From Caulobacteraceae bacterium (GTDB taxonomy: Bacteria > Pseudomonadota > Alphaproteobacteria > Caulobacterales > Caulobacteraceae): a DNA stretch of 64,000 bases. Under the pieces are notes generated by a model. The model did no database searches and was not told the origin of the DNA. It saw only the letters and a program-made list of their open reading frames with translations. The stretch's first letter is position 1; the number at the start of each line of letters is the position of its first letter. Made by a program: the position numbers and the translations under genes. The stretch spans positions 344,236 through 408,235 of the forward strand of contig CANJLH010000001.1 in NCBI GenBank assembly GCA_947475415.1. Reading direction: 5' to 3'. Positions 57,008-64,000 of this stretch are shown in pieces.

Positions 57008-58160
57008 AGCGGTCATCGTGCGGGTGTTCGATCCGGTTCGCGGCCCGCCGCAGCCTGAAGCGAATATCGAGCGCACCCCTGCGCCCGTTTGGTTCTCTGC
57101 GGCGACGTTGCAGAAGAAGGTCTTCCCGCCGCTGGCGTGGGTCGTCCCCGGCTACCTCCCGCAGGGTCTGACCATCCTTGCGGGCCGCCCCAAGCTCGGC
57201 AAGTCATGGCTGGCGCTGGATTTGGCGGCAGCGGTCGCTCGCGGCGGCTACACCCTTGGGGACGTGAAGTGCGCCCCTGGCGACGTGCTCTATGCGGCTT
57301 TGGAAGACACGCCTCGCCGCCTTCAGGATCGGATGGGCAAGGTTGTCACAGGCGGTCCATGGCCTGAACGCCTGGACCTTCTCTGCGACCTGCGCCGCGC
57401 CGATGAAGGTGGCGTCGATCTGGTCCGGTCATGGTTGGAGGCCGCGAAAGCCCCGCGCCTGGTCATCATTGACACGATAGCGAAGGTGCGCCCCGGCAAG
57501 GGCCGTGACGAGGGCAATTACGACGCGGACTATGCCGCCGTCACGGCTTGGAAAGCGCTGGCGGACGAGTTCGAGGTCGCGGTCGTCCTGATCCATCACG
57601 TTCGTAAGATGGGCGCTGACGATCCATTGGAGATGGTCAGCGGCACAAACGGGCTGACGGGGGCCGCCGACGCCATCCTCATCCTCAACCGCGACAGTCA
57701 AGGTTGCACCCTCTGTGGCCGTGGGCGCGACCTCGAAGAATTTGACCGCGCCGTCCAGTTCGACCGTGAGACCTGCCGCTGGCGCGCGCTGGGCGAGGCT
57801 TCTGAGGTGCGGCGTTCCGATGAGCGCACCGAAATCCTCAATCAGCTCGCCACCGCTGGCGTGGACGGCCTTACGCCCGCTGACGTAGCCGACCTTGCCG
57901 GGATGCCGCGCAACAACGCCAAGCAACTGCTGTTCAAGATGGCGAAGGCTGGCGAGGTCAGCCGTGGAGCGCGGCGCGGCAGCTACGTTCACCCCGACCA
58001 CGACGCCACCACACCCCATAACCCCGATAACTCGATAACCGCCCTGAGTGCTCCGGCCTCCCCTGGTTATCCGGTTACGGCGGTTACCGGGGGGCAAGGC
58101 CCTTCCGCCGCACCCCCCAAACCCCAAGAGCCCCGCCCAACCCTCATTGAAGGAGCCTGA
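56997..58160 (+). CDS. RepA-like AAA ATPase, replicative helicase
   Basis: 387-aa RecA-fold ATPase of the RepA/RSF1010 type. It has Walker A GRPKLGKSW near residue 59, Walker B LVIID and then LIHHVRKM, the RepA-type loop, and MVSGTNGLTGAAD near residue 205. The C-terminus has a helix-turn-helix region (ADVADLAGMPRNNAKQLLFKMAKAG) followed by a low-complexity Pro/Ala tail. An ATG at 56976 is a longer alternative; 56997 has AAGAG at better spacing. It probably unwinds the element's origin with the primase. Confidence 0.85.
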   Translation: MKPEAVIVRVFDPVRGPPQPEANIERTPAPVWFSAATLQKKVFPPLAWVVPGYLPQGLTILAGRPKLGKSWLALDLAAAVARGGYTLGDVKCAPGDVLYAALEDTPRRLQDRMGKVVTGGPWPERLDLLCDLRRADEGGVDLVRSWLEAAKAPRLVIIDTIAKVRPGKGRDEGNYDADYAAVTAWKALADEFEVAVVLIHHVRKMGADDPLEMVSGTNGLTGAADAILILNRDSQGCTLCGRGRDLEEFDRAVQFDRETCRWRALGEASEVRRSDERTEILNQLATAGVDGLTPADVADLAGMPRNNAKQLLFKMAKAGEVSRGARRGSYVHPDHDATTPHNPDNSITALSAPASPGYPVTAVTGGQGPSAAPPKPQEPRPTLIEGA

Positions 58161-58164
58161 CCCC

Positions 58165-58866
58165 GTGTCTTCCCAAATCCCCAAAATCACCGCGCTGAAG
58201 TCCATGGCCGACCGCCTCCGCGCGGACGTGCCGTCGAACGCCTACAGCGTCCGCCTCGCCCTCAGCCAAGAGGCGATGAAGCTGCACGCCAGCACCGACG
58301 CGCTCAATTCCATGCACGCCAACCCGGACCCCACCATCACCCCGGCGGCGCACACCAAGCGCGTCACGGCGGCGGCCACGAAGCTGAAAGATCAGATCGC
58401 GACCATGCGCCAGCGCGTCCACCAGATCGTTCAGGAACGCGCCGTCGAGCTTGACCGCCAGATAAGCGCGAAGGTGAACCTGAAGCCGGACGGTTTCGCT
58501 TCGGAAATCCGCGCCGCCTTCCGCACCATGGCGCCCGGTCGCCAGCAACAGCTCCTCATGGAACTGGCGACGAAGAACCGCGGCCCGGAACTGGCGGCGC
58601 TCATCGAAGCGCCGGGCGTGCTGACCGGCCTCTCCGATGACATTCGCAGCCGCTACCGCGAGATGATCATCTCCACCCACGCCCGCGAAGAACATGCCGA
58701 GATGGTCGACATTACGTCGGTCTTCACGGAAGCCCTGGATGTGCTGCCGGTCGCCAGCCTCGTGGCGAACGCCTTCTCCGACCCGGTGAAGCTGGCGGAA
58801 ATCGCGCGTGGCGAGGCTGCGGCGGAGGCGGCTGCGGCGGCCTTCAACAACGCGGTGGAGGGCTAG
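58165..58866 (+). CDS. Hypothetical protein of the satellite element
   Basis: 233-aa protein beginning at GTG 58165, with AAGGAG nine bases upstream. A longer in-frame stretch upstream is just the end of the ATPase gene. The protein is almost wholly helical with Met/Lys/Gln-rich segments (DQIATMRQRVHQIVQERAVEL) and an Ala-rich C-terminus. No domain is recognised. The location between helicase and small terminase suggests a replication, packaging or capsid-redirecting function, but this is a guess. Confidence 0.5.
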   Translation: MSSQIPKITALKSMADRLRADVPSNAYSVRLALSQEAMKLHASTDALNSMHANPDPTITPAAHTKRVTAAATKLKDQIATMRQRVHQIVQERAVELDRQISAKVNLKPDGFASEIRAAFRTMAPGRQQQLLMELATKNRGPELAALIEAPGVLTGLSDDIRSRYREMIISTHAREEHAEMVDITSVFTEALDVLPVASLVANAFSDPVKLAEIARGEAAAEAAAAAFNNAVEG

Positions 58867-58868
58867 GC

Positions 58869-59339
58869 GTGACCCGTCCCGTCCAGCGCCCCCACCACAA
58901 GCGCGGCCCTAAGCCCAAGACCGCGCCCGCCAATGCGGCGGAGCGTGTGGAGGCGCTGGCGGCTGACGGGTTCTCGATCCGTGGCGTAGCGGCGGGGCTT
59001 GGGGCCTCCGCCGACACCCTGCGCCGCTGGTTCGATGAGGACCCCGAGCTTCAGGAGGCTTTCGAGCGTGGCCGCGAGCGCGAGCGTCACACCCTGCACA
59101 ACGCCCTCTATCGGGCCGCCACGGAGCAAGGGAACGCCTCCGCCGCCATGTTCCTGCTGAAGGCCCGCCACGGCTACCGCGAGGGCGATCAGGGCGACAC
59201 CGCGAACCGCGTCTCCATCAATTTCACGCTCCCGGCGGCCATGCCGCTGGACGCTTACCGGATCATCGAGAATGACAACGCAGGCCCTTCAACTGAACCC
59301 CCTTCAGCAGCGCGCATTGCTGGTCCCCGAGCAGGTTGA
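58869..59339 (+). CDS. Putative terminase small subunit
   Basis: 156-aa protein from GTG 58869. The N-terminus is basic, followed by a helix-turn-helix region (AERVEALAADGFSIRGVAAGLGASADTLRRWFDEDPELQEAFERGRE) like that of DNA-binding small terminase subunits, then a helical part and an acidic/proline tail. It overlaps the large subunit gene by 68 bases in another frame. Recognition of the element's packaging site is the expected role. A transposase-like or regulator HTH is an alternative. Confidence 0.65.
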   Translation: MTRPVQRPHHKRGPKPKTAPANAAERVEALAADGFSIRGVAAGLGASADTLRRWFDEDPELQEAFERGRERERHTLHNALYRAATEQGNASAAMFLLKARHGYREGDQGDTANRVSINFTLPAAMPLDAYRIIENDNAGPSTEPPSAARIAGPRAG

Positions 59340-60636
59340 CCTGTTCCTTGGCGGCGGGCGTGGCGGCGGGAAGTCCTACGCGCTGGCGCTGCTGGCCCTG
59401 CGCCATATCGAGCAATACGGCGTCCGCGCCCGCATCCTCTACATCCGGAAGACCTACAAGGGCCTCGCGGATTTCGAGCTGCTGACCCGTGAACTGTTCG
59501 GGACGATCTACGGTCAGGCCGCGCGCTACAACGCGGCGGAGCATGTGTGGCGGCTCCCGAACGGCGGCTACCTGGAGCTAGGCCAACTCGAAACCCACGC
59601 CGACTATGCGAAGTATCAGGGCCGCAGCTTCACCCTGCTGATTGCCGATGAGGTCGGGCAATTCGCCAGCCCGGACCTTCTGGACCTCCTGCGGTCCAAC
59701 CTGCGCGGGCCGGCGGACGTGCCGGTGCGTGTGGTGCTGGCGGCCAACCCCGGCGGCCCCGGTCATCACTGGATCGCCAAGCGCTACGTCTTCCGTGCCG
59801 CGCCCTGGTCGCCGTTCCTTGAGCCCAAGTCCAAGCGCCAATGGCTCTATGCGCCGTCCACGTTCGCGACGAACGCTTTCATCGACCGGGCGCAGTATCA
59901 GGAGCAGCTAGAGGCCGCGTGCCCCCACGATCCCGAGCTGCTGCGCGCCTGGACCCTTGGGGACTGGACGGTGGCGCGCGGGGCCTACTTCGCCACGGTC
60001 ATTGATGAGGACCGCAACGCCGTCGATCCCTGGACCCAGATCCCGGACGGCTGGGATGCCTACCTCACCCACGATTTCGGCTCCTCCGCACCGTCCGCCA
60101 CCTATCTGGTGGCGAAGTCGCCCGGTGAGCTTGGACCGGATGGCCGCTTCTACGCCCGCGACAGCCTGGTGCTGGTGGACGAACTGGTCACGGCGAAGCG
60201 CGACCGCCCGAACGAAGGGCTGGGCTGGACGGTCCCGGTGCTGGCGGAGGAAATCCGCCGCATGTGCGACCGCTGGGAAGCCCCTCCGGCGGGTGTGGCG
60301 GATGATGCCATCTTCGCGCGCTCGGGCCACTCCATCGGCTCCATCGCCAACGAGTTCAGCCGCAGCGGGGTCTTCTTCACGCCCGCGAAGAAGGCCGATC
60401 GGATCAGCGGGTGGCAGATCATGCGGCGGCTGCTGGCGGACGCGGGCAAGCCGGACGTTCCCGGCCTCTATGTGTCGCGGGCGGCCTCCTACTTCTGGGA
60501 AACCGTCCCCTTCCTGCCTCGCGATGAAAAGCGGGTGGATGACGTGGACAGCAGCGGGCCGGACCATGCCGCCGACGCTGTTCGCTACGGATGCCTGCGC
60601 CAAAGCGCCCAACTCGTCGCCGTGGAGTGGTTCTAG
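59272..60636 (+). CDS. Terminase large subunit (ATPase-nuclease)
   Basis: 454-aa phage DNA-packaging motor. Walker A is GGRGGGKS at residues 28-35, and Walker B is LLIADE at residues 122-127. The C-terminal nuclease domain has acidic residues in THDFGSS (Asp268), GVADDAIF (Asp344-345) and DHAADAVRYG (Asp431/435), so both activities look intact. The N-terminus begins in the small-subunit gene. It is followed by a four-base-overlapping small ORF. Such large subunits normally work with a portal, which is not encoded here. Confidence 0.9.
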   Translation: MTTQALQLNPLQQRALLVPEQVDLFLGGGRGGGKSYALALLALRHIEQYGVRARILYIRKTYKGLADFELLTRELFGTIYGQAARYNAAEHVWRLPNGGYLELGQLETHADYAKYQGRSFTLLIADEVGQFASPDLLDLLRSNLRGPADVPVRVVLAANPGGPGHHWIAKRYVFRAAPWSPFLEPKSKRQWLYAPSTFATNAFIDRAQYQEQLEAACPHDPELLRAWTLGDWTVARGAYFATVIDEDRNAVDPWTQIPDGWDAYLTHDFGSSAPSATYLVAKSPGELGPDGRFYARDSLVLVDELVTAKRDRPNEGLGWTVPVLAEEIRRMCDRWEAPPAGVADDAIFARSGHSIGSIANEFSRSGVFFTPAKKADRISGWQIMRRLLADAGKPDVPGLYVSRAASYFWETVPFLPRDEKRVDDVDSSGPDHAADAVRYGCLRQSAQLVAVEWF

Positions 60637-60806
60637 TGGATCAGGTCGCCTTCTACCTCGCGCAGGCGAACGCCTTTCAGCTCCGCGCCAAGCACACCCG
60701 GAACCCGGCGCTGGCGGCTCAGCACCGCGAGATGGCGGAGCGCATGATGGACGCGGCGCAGCGGGCGGCGGAGCCGCCTCCACCGGGGGGCTCGCAGCGC
60801 CCCTAG
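60636..60806 (+). CDS. Small hypothetical ORF after terL
   Basis: GTG at 60636 overlaps the terL stop codon; 56 codons. The product is helical and rich in Ala, Gln and Arg (FYLAQANAFQLRAKHTRNPALAAQHREMAERMMDAA) and ends in a proline-rich tail. No family recognised. Tight coupling to terL is the main evidence that it is real. Confidence 0.4.
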   Translation: MDQVAFYLAQANAFQLRAKHTRNPALAAQHREMAERMMDAAQRAAEPPPPGGSQRP

Positions 60807-60823
60807 CGACACGACACGAGGCT

Positions 60824-62365
60824 ATGAAAGCGGCGGCATCTGCGCCACACAAAGGCATGAGCCTTCCTCTAGAGAATCGGCAATCTGCCCCCTCGCACTC
60901 ACTTGAGGTGGACGCGAAGCGGCGACGGATCGGCACGGCCACCGACCGCAAAAAGAAGTCATCGCTGGGCCAATTCATGACGCCGGAAAGCATTGCCCGC
61001 TTTATGGCGTCGCTCCTTCCTCCGGCCGGTGGGGCGGCGGTCAGGCTACTAGACGCCGGTGCGGGAATTGGGTCGCTCACAAGCGCGGTATTGGATCGCC
61101 AGATAGAGGGCACCTTCGGCGCCAGCACGATCAACGTGACGGCTTTCGAGTTGGATGCGGCTCTCATCCCGCATTTGCGGGAGACGTTGCAGCACTACGC
61201 CAACGCCAGCGACGAGGTGTCATTCGAGATTGTGCCGGACGATTTCCTGCAGGCAGGCGTCTTCGGTTTGAAGCTCGGATCGTTGGCCCCTTTCACGCGC
61301 GCGATCCTCAATCCGCCCTACAAGAAGATCAGCTCTAGCTCGATCCACCGGCAGCTCTTGAAGAAGATCGGGCTCGAAACGGTCAACCTCTACTCGGGCT
61401 TCGTCGGCCTAGCTCTGTTGCTCATGGAACCGGGCGGCTCGCTATGCGCCATCATTCCCCGCTCTTTCTGCAATGGCCCCTACTACAAGCCATTTCGCGA
61501 ACTCATCATGTCGCGCGGTGCTATCCGTCGCGTCCATCTGTTCGCCTCGCGCACAAACGCCTTTGCCGATGACGATGTTCTTCAGGAGAACGTCATCATC
61601 CTTATCGAGCGCGGCGGCGTGCCGGGCGATGTGATCCTTTCGTCATCGTCGGACGCTTCATTTTCGGATTTGGAGACGTGGGCGCTCCCGCCCGAAGCCG
61701 TGGTCAGGAGCGACGATGCGGACCTGATCATCCATCTGCCTACGCCTGGAGAGGCGGAGGGGATCATCCCCCGCAACTTCTGCTCAACGTTGGTTCAGCT
61801 AGGCGTGAAGGTGTCGACGGGTCCGGTCGTGGACTTCCGCTTGAAGGATCATCTGCGGGCGCAGCCCGAGGATGGAACCGTGCCGCTGCTCTATCCAGCT
61901 CACTTTGTGGGTGGCGACCTTCAATGGCCGAAGGCCGGGATAAAGAAGCCCAACGCGATAGCGCTCAACGCGGAGACGCAGCGATGGCTTTATCCGGCGG
62001 GCAACTACGCCGTGGTGCGTCGGTTCTCTTCCAAGGAGGAGCGGCGTCGGGTCGTTGCGAGCTTCATCCCCGATGACGCCTTTGATACCGGCTACATCGG
62101 CCTTGAAAACCACGTCAATGTCTTCCACGCCGGGCGTCGGGGCCTGCCCCGGCTCCTCGCGCTTGGGTTAGGCGTCTATCTGAACTCCACGATGGTTGAC
62201 GCCCACTTCCGCACGTTCAACGGCCACACACAGGTGAACGCCACTGACCTGCGGATGCTACCCTATCCGGATGGGGAGACGCTGACTGCGATGGGACGTT
62301 GGGCGGAACAGCAAAACCAAATGTCGCAAGAGGCCATTGACCGCTACGTCGAGCAGCTATCGTGA
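60824..62365 (+). CDS. Adenine-specific DNA methyltransferase of a BsuBI/PstI-like system
   Basis: 513-aa N6-adenine methyltransferase. The N-terminus SSLGQFMTPESIARFMASL is typical of type II gamma-class enzymes. Motif I is DAGAGIG at residues 77-83 (S-adenosylmethionine binding), and motif IV is NPPY at residues 163-166. A long C-terminal target-recognition region follows. The ATG at 60824 is uncertain; one at 60857 is also possible, and neither has an ideal ribosome-binding site. It overlaps the endonuclease gene. It protects host and element DNA from that enzyme. Confidence 0.85.
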   Translation: MKAAASAPHKGMSLPLENRQSAPSHSLEVDAKRRRIGTATDRKKKSSLGQFMTPESIARFMASLLPPAGGAAVRLLDAGAGIGSLTSAVLDRQIEGTFGASTINVTAFELDAALIPHLRETLQHYANASDEVSFEIVPDDFLQAGVFGLKLGSLAPFTRAILNPPYKKISSSSIHRQLLKKIGLETVNLYSGFVGLALLLMEPGGSLCAIIPRSFCNGPYYKPFRELIMSRGAIRRVHLFASRTNAFADDDVLQENVIILIERGGVPGDVILSSSSDASFSDLETWALPPEAVVRSDDADLIIHLPTPGEAEGIIPRNFCSTLVQLGVKVSTGPVVDFRLKDHLRAQPEDGTVPLLYPAHFVGGDLQWPKAGIKKPNAIALNAETQRWLYPAGNYAVVRRFSSKEERRRVVASFIPDDAFDTGYIGLENHVNVFHAGRRGLPRLLALGLGVYLNSTMVDAHFRTFNGHTQVNATDLRMLPYPDGETLTAMGRWAEQQNQMSQEAIDRYVEQLS

Positions 62366-63309
62366 ACGCGGCCCAGTTGACTGAGCAATCCCTCCTGATC
62401 CTCAGGAGCCTCGGCTTCCCACGAGCGCAGCTAAACGAACGGTCAGCGCTATGCTTGCTGGCCATCACGGGGCTTCGTCCGGGGCAGAATTGGCCGGACG
62501 CGCAGAGCGGATTGATCGGGATAACTCCGATCATGGAATTTGCGCGGGAGCACTTCGGCAAAGAGTATGCGCCGAACACCCGCGAAACGATCCGACGCCA
62601 GAGCATGCACCAGTTCGTCGATGCTGGGCTTGCCCTCTACAATCCAGACGATCCGTCGCGCGCGGTGAATAGCCCGAGGGCCGCGTATCAAATTGCCCCG
62701 GAAGCCCTCGCGCTGGTGCAGACCTATGGCACCGACAGCTGGCCCGCCAACCTGGAGGTCTATCTAGGTGCGCGAGATACGCTGGCCGCGCGCTATGCGA
62801 ACGAACGCGAACAGGCCCGCCTCCCGGTAAGGGTCCGCGAGGGGCAGGAAATTCATCTCAGTGCTGGCGAGCACAGCGAACTCATCAAGGCGATTGTCGA
62901 GGACTTCTCGTCTCGGTTCGTGCCGGGCGGGAAGCTCGTCTATGTTGGGGATACCGGCGACAAAGTTGGCTATTTCGATGAGGAGCTTCTAGCGAGCTTG
63001 GGCGTGACGGTTGATCCGCATGGCAAGATGCCCGACGCGATAATCTACGACGCCGAGCGCAACTGGCTTGTCCTCGCGGAGGCGGTCACAAGTCATGGCC
63101 CGGTAGACGGTAAACGCCGAGACGAGCTGAAGCATCTGTTTGGTGGCGCTACGGCAGGACTGGTCTACGTGACGGCGTTTCCGACGCGCGCGGTCATGGC
63201 GCGCTACCTTCCCGTCGTGGCATGGGAAACGGAGGTTTGGGTGTCTGAGGCCCCTAGCCACTTGGTGCATTTCAACGGTGTGCGTTTCCTTGGGCCATAC
63301 GACAACTAG
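62362..63309 (+). CDS. BsuBI/PstI-family type II restriction endonuclease
   Basis: 315-aa endonuclease. The C-terminal half fits the BsuBI/PstI family: LVYVGDTGDK, MPDAIIYDAERNWLVLAEAVTSHGPVDGKRRDEL (with the PD...E active-site residues at about 224-240), VTAFPTRAVM and VVAWETEVWVSEAPSHLVHFNGVRFLGP. The N-terminal 150 residues form the helical domain of the family. PstI and BsuBI cut CTGCAG; the same target here is inference. The GTG at 62362 overlaps the methyltransferase stop codon by four bases, ordering protection before cutting. Confidence 0.88.
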   Translation: MNAAQLTEQSLLILRSLGFPRAQLNERSALCLLAITGLRPGQNWPDAQSGLIGITPIMEFAREHFGKEYAPNTRETIRRQSMHQFVDAGLALYNPDDPSRAVNSPRAAYQIAPEALALVQTYGTDSWPANLEVYLGARDTLAARYANEREQARLPVRVREGQEIHLSAGEHSELIKAIVEDFSSRFVPGGKLVYVGDTGDKVGYFDEELLASLGVTVDPHGKMPDAIIYDAERNWLVLAEAVTSHGPVDGKRRDELKHLFGGATAGLVYVTAFPTRAVMARYLPVVAWETEVWVSEAPSHLVHFNGVRFLGPYDN

Positions 63310-63437
63310 CCCGCCTTCACCGCTTCTGCCGTCCGTTCCTCCTTCTCCCGCTACCTAAAAAGCGGATGATGGGCCCTTTGATGGGTGGAGGTTATGAAGT
63401 GACCAAAAGCGTAATGTTTACAGCATCCTCAGGCGGA
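63310..63437. other. Non-coding right end of the element
   Basis: Between the endonuclease stop and attR I see no gene. It contains the right-hand GATGGG pair. The 3' end of the element's long transcript may end here, but no strong hairpin with a T-run is visible. Confidence 0.4.
63368..63386. repeat. Right pair of GATGGG repeats, candidate integrase arm sites
   Basis: GATGGG at 63368-63373 and GATGGGT at 63380-63386, again 12 bp start to start, lie 51 bp before the attR core. The spacing is the same as in the left pair at 53891-53909. Their orientation is direct at both ends. Confidence 0.4.
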
Positions 63438-63451
63438 CACCCTCTCCGCCA
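63438..63451. repeat. attR core, copy of the tRNA-Ser 3' end
   Basis: CACCCTCTCCGCCA is an exact 14-bp direct repeat of 53762-53775. The bases before and after do not match the tRNA, so it is not another tRNA gene. It marks the right boundary of the element. Confidence 0.82.
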
Positions 63452-63853
63452 ACGCCCCTCGCCACAAATCTCTCTGCGGCTGGGGCGAGGCCGGAAAATC
63501 CCGTTGAATTACAGGGTTTCCCCAAACGGGCTCCGCACTGCGCGTGCCGGGAAATGGCCGGATTTCTCTCTGAATGGCCGAATACTCTCCAGACCTCCGC
63601 ACCGTGGCAAGTTGGTGCGGTTCTGAAAACGTCAGTAATTTCAGTAGCATTTTACTTCGTCAGGTGGGCGGGTTTGCCAATGCAACGCCACGTGAGACAA
63701 CCCCAGAACGAACCCGTGCCAATGCCAGCAGCACATCAGGATCGCCGAATTGGCGTAGGAACGTCAGCATCACCCCCCTAGCGGCAACTTAACCACCCAT
63801 AGTCTAGCTTCGCCTGATGCTGATGCCCATGATCCGCGTTCTCGCCCTCGGCG
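63452..63853. other. Intergenic stretch between attR and the insertion sequence
   Basis: About 400 bp, somewhat lower in G+C in the middle, with two overlapping short open frames near 63554-63792 but no recognisable domain. It may be host sequence once downstream of the tRNA or the remains of an earlier island at the same site. I cannot support a gene here. Confidence 0.4.
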
Positions 63854-64000
63854 TGTGCGCGGCGGAGTAAAAGTAGGCCACTGGAGCGGCGGCGATATGC
63901 GGCTGCGGGCGGTGTAAAACCCGGCCAGTGGTAGGCGTTTTCCCGAGAGTGGGGAGCGCCGGGGGATGTACGTTGTGGAGTCCTACGCGGCGGTTCGGCG
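63854..64000 (+). mobile_element. Left end of an IS21-family insertion sequence (cut by the window end)
   Basis: Two direct repeats with the pattern GTAAAA...GGCCA.TGG lie at 63861-63884 and 63908-63931 (19 of 24 positions identical). They resemble the multiple terminal transposase-binding repeats of IS21-family elements. An istA-like start follows at 63966. The exact terminus, near the TGTG at 63854, is an estimate. The rest of the element is outside the window. Confidence 0.75.
63966..64000 (+). CDS. istA: IS21-family transposase IstA, N-terminal fragment
   Basis: ATG at 63966 gives MYVVESYAAVR before the window ends. This matches the conserved start of alphaproteobacterial IS21-type IstA proteins, which is followed in the family by a helix-turn-helix. 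The upstream repeats at 63861-63931 support the call. Only 11 complete codons are visible. Confidence 0.7.
   Translation, partial: MYVVESYAAVR

Noticed and set aside
59957..60823. N-terminal extension joining the terminase region to the methyltransferase
   Set aside because: The extra 289 codons are terL and the small ORF in another frame. Methyltransferase similarity begins after 60824.
63554..63792. Two overlapping 72-75 codon frames after attR
   Set aside because: They conflict with each other, have no ribosome-binding site I trust and no recognised domain.

Overview
This window is high-G+C DNA from an alphaproteobacterium, most likely one of the Caulobacterales (Caulobacter/Phenylobacterium-like). 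The clues are gene families and regulatory signatures: AddAB recombination nuclease in place of RecBCD, an imuA-imuB-dnaE2 mutagenesis cassette with the alphaproteobacterial SOS box GTTC-N7-GTTC, a serC-type RNA leader, and an Entner-Doudoroff zwf/pgl/edd/glk cluster. The genus is an inference; no rRNA gene is present.

Layout. 0-4.2 kb: two small envelope proteins, then ahcY and bioB divergent around a near-perfect 24-bp palindrome that looks like an operator for an S-adenosyl-cycle regulator. 4.3-11.2 kb: addB-addA-trxA. 11.2-17.8 kb: a structured intergenic stretch, a cobalamin riboswitch and the translationally coupled operon btuB-btuF-btuC-btuD-cobQ for uptake and completion of corrinoids. 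17.8-26.8 kb: lipid/acyl-CoA genes (two SDRs, acyl-CoA ligase, alpha-methylacyl-CoA racemase-like protein, second family III CoA-transferase, phosphatase, SMP-30 protein, LLM oxidoreductase) plus a 53-aa membrane peptide and a degraded gene end. 26.8-33.3 kb: small secreted protein, hybrid histidine kinase, two uncharacterised proteins, and serC-serA behind a serC leader. 33.4-39.1 kb: the SOS mutagenesis cassette. 39.3-40.5 kb: a CAP-domain protein with RTX repeats. 40.7-47.2 kb: zwf-pyk-pgl-edd-glk, with pyruvate kinase inserted into the usual Entner-Doudoroff order. 47.2-53.6 kb: a second acyl-CoA module (LLM oxidoreductase, enoyl-CoA hydratase, acyl-CoA dehydrogenase; then divergent CoA-transferase, CoA ligase, thioesterase).

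The most striking part is 53.7-63.45 kb. A tRNA-Ser(CGA) gene is the attachment site of a compact element of about 9.7 kb, bounded by a 14-bp direct repeat of the tRNA 3' end. All genes lie on one strand: tyrosine integrase, unknown protein, AlpA regulator, zinc-finger/Toprim primase, RepA-like ATPase, unknown protein, small and large terminase subunits, 56-aa unknown ORF, and a BsuBI/PstI-like restriction-modification pair. It has replication and packaging functions but no portal, capsid or tail gene, so it resembles a phage satellite carrying its own terminase and a defence cargo. Paired GATGGG repeats with identical 12-bp spacing lie inside both ends and may be integrase arm sites. The last 150 bases hold the left end of an IS21-family insertion sequence with the first codons of istA.
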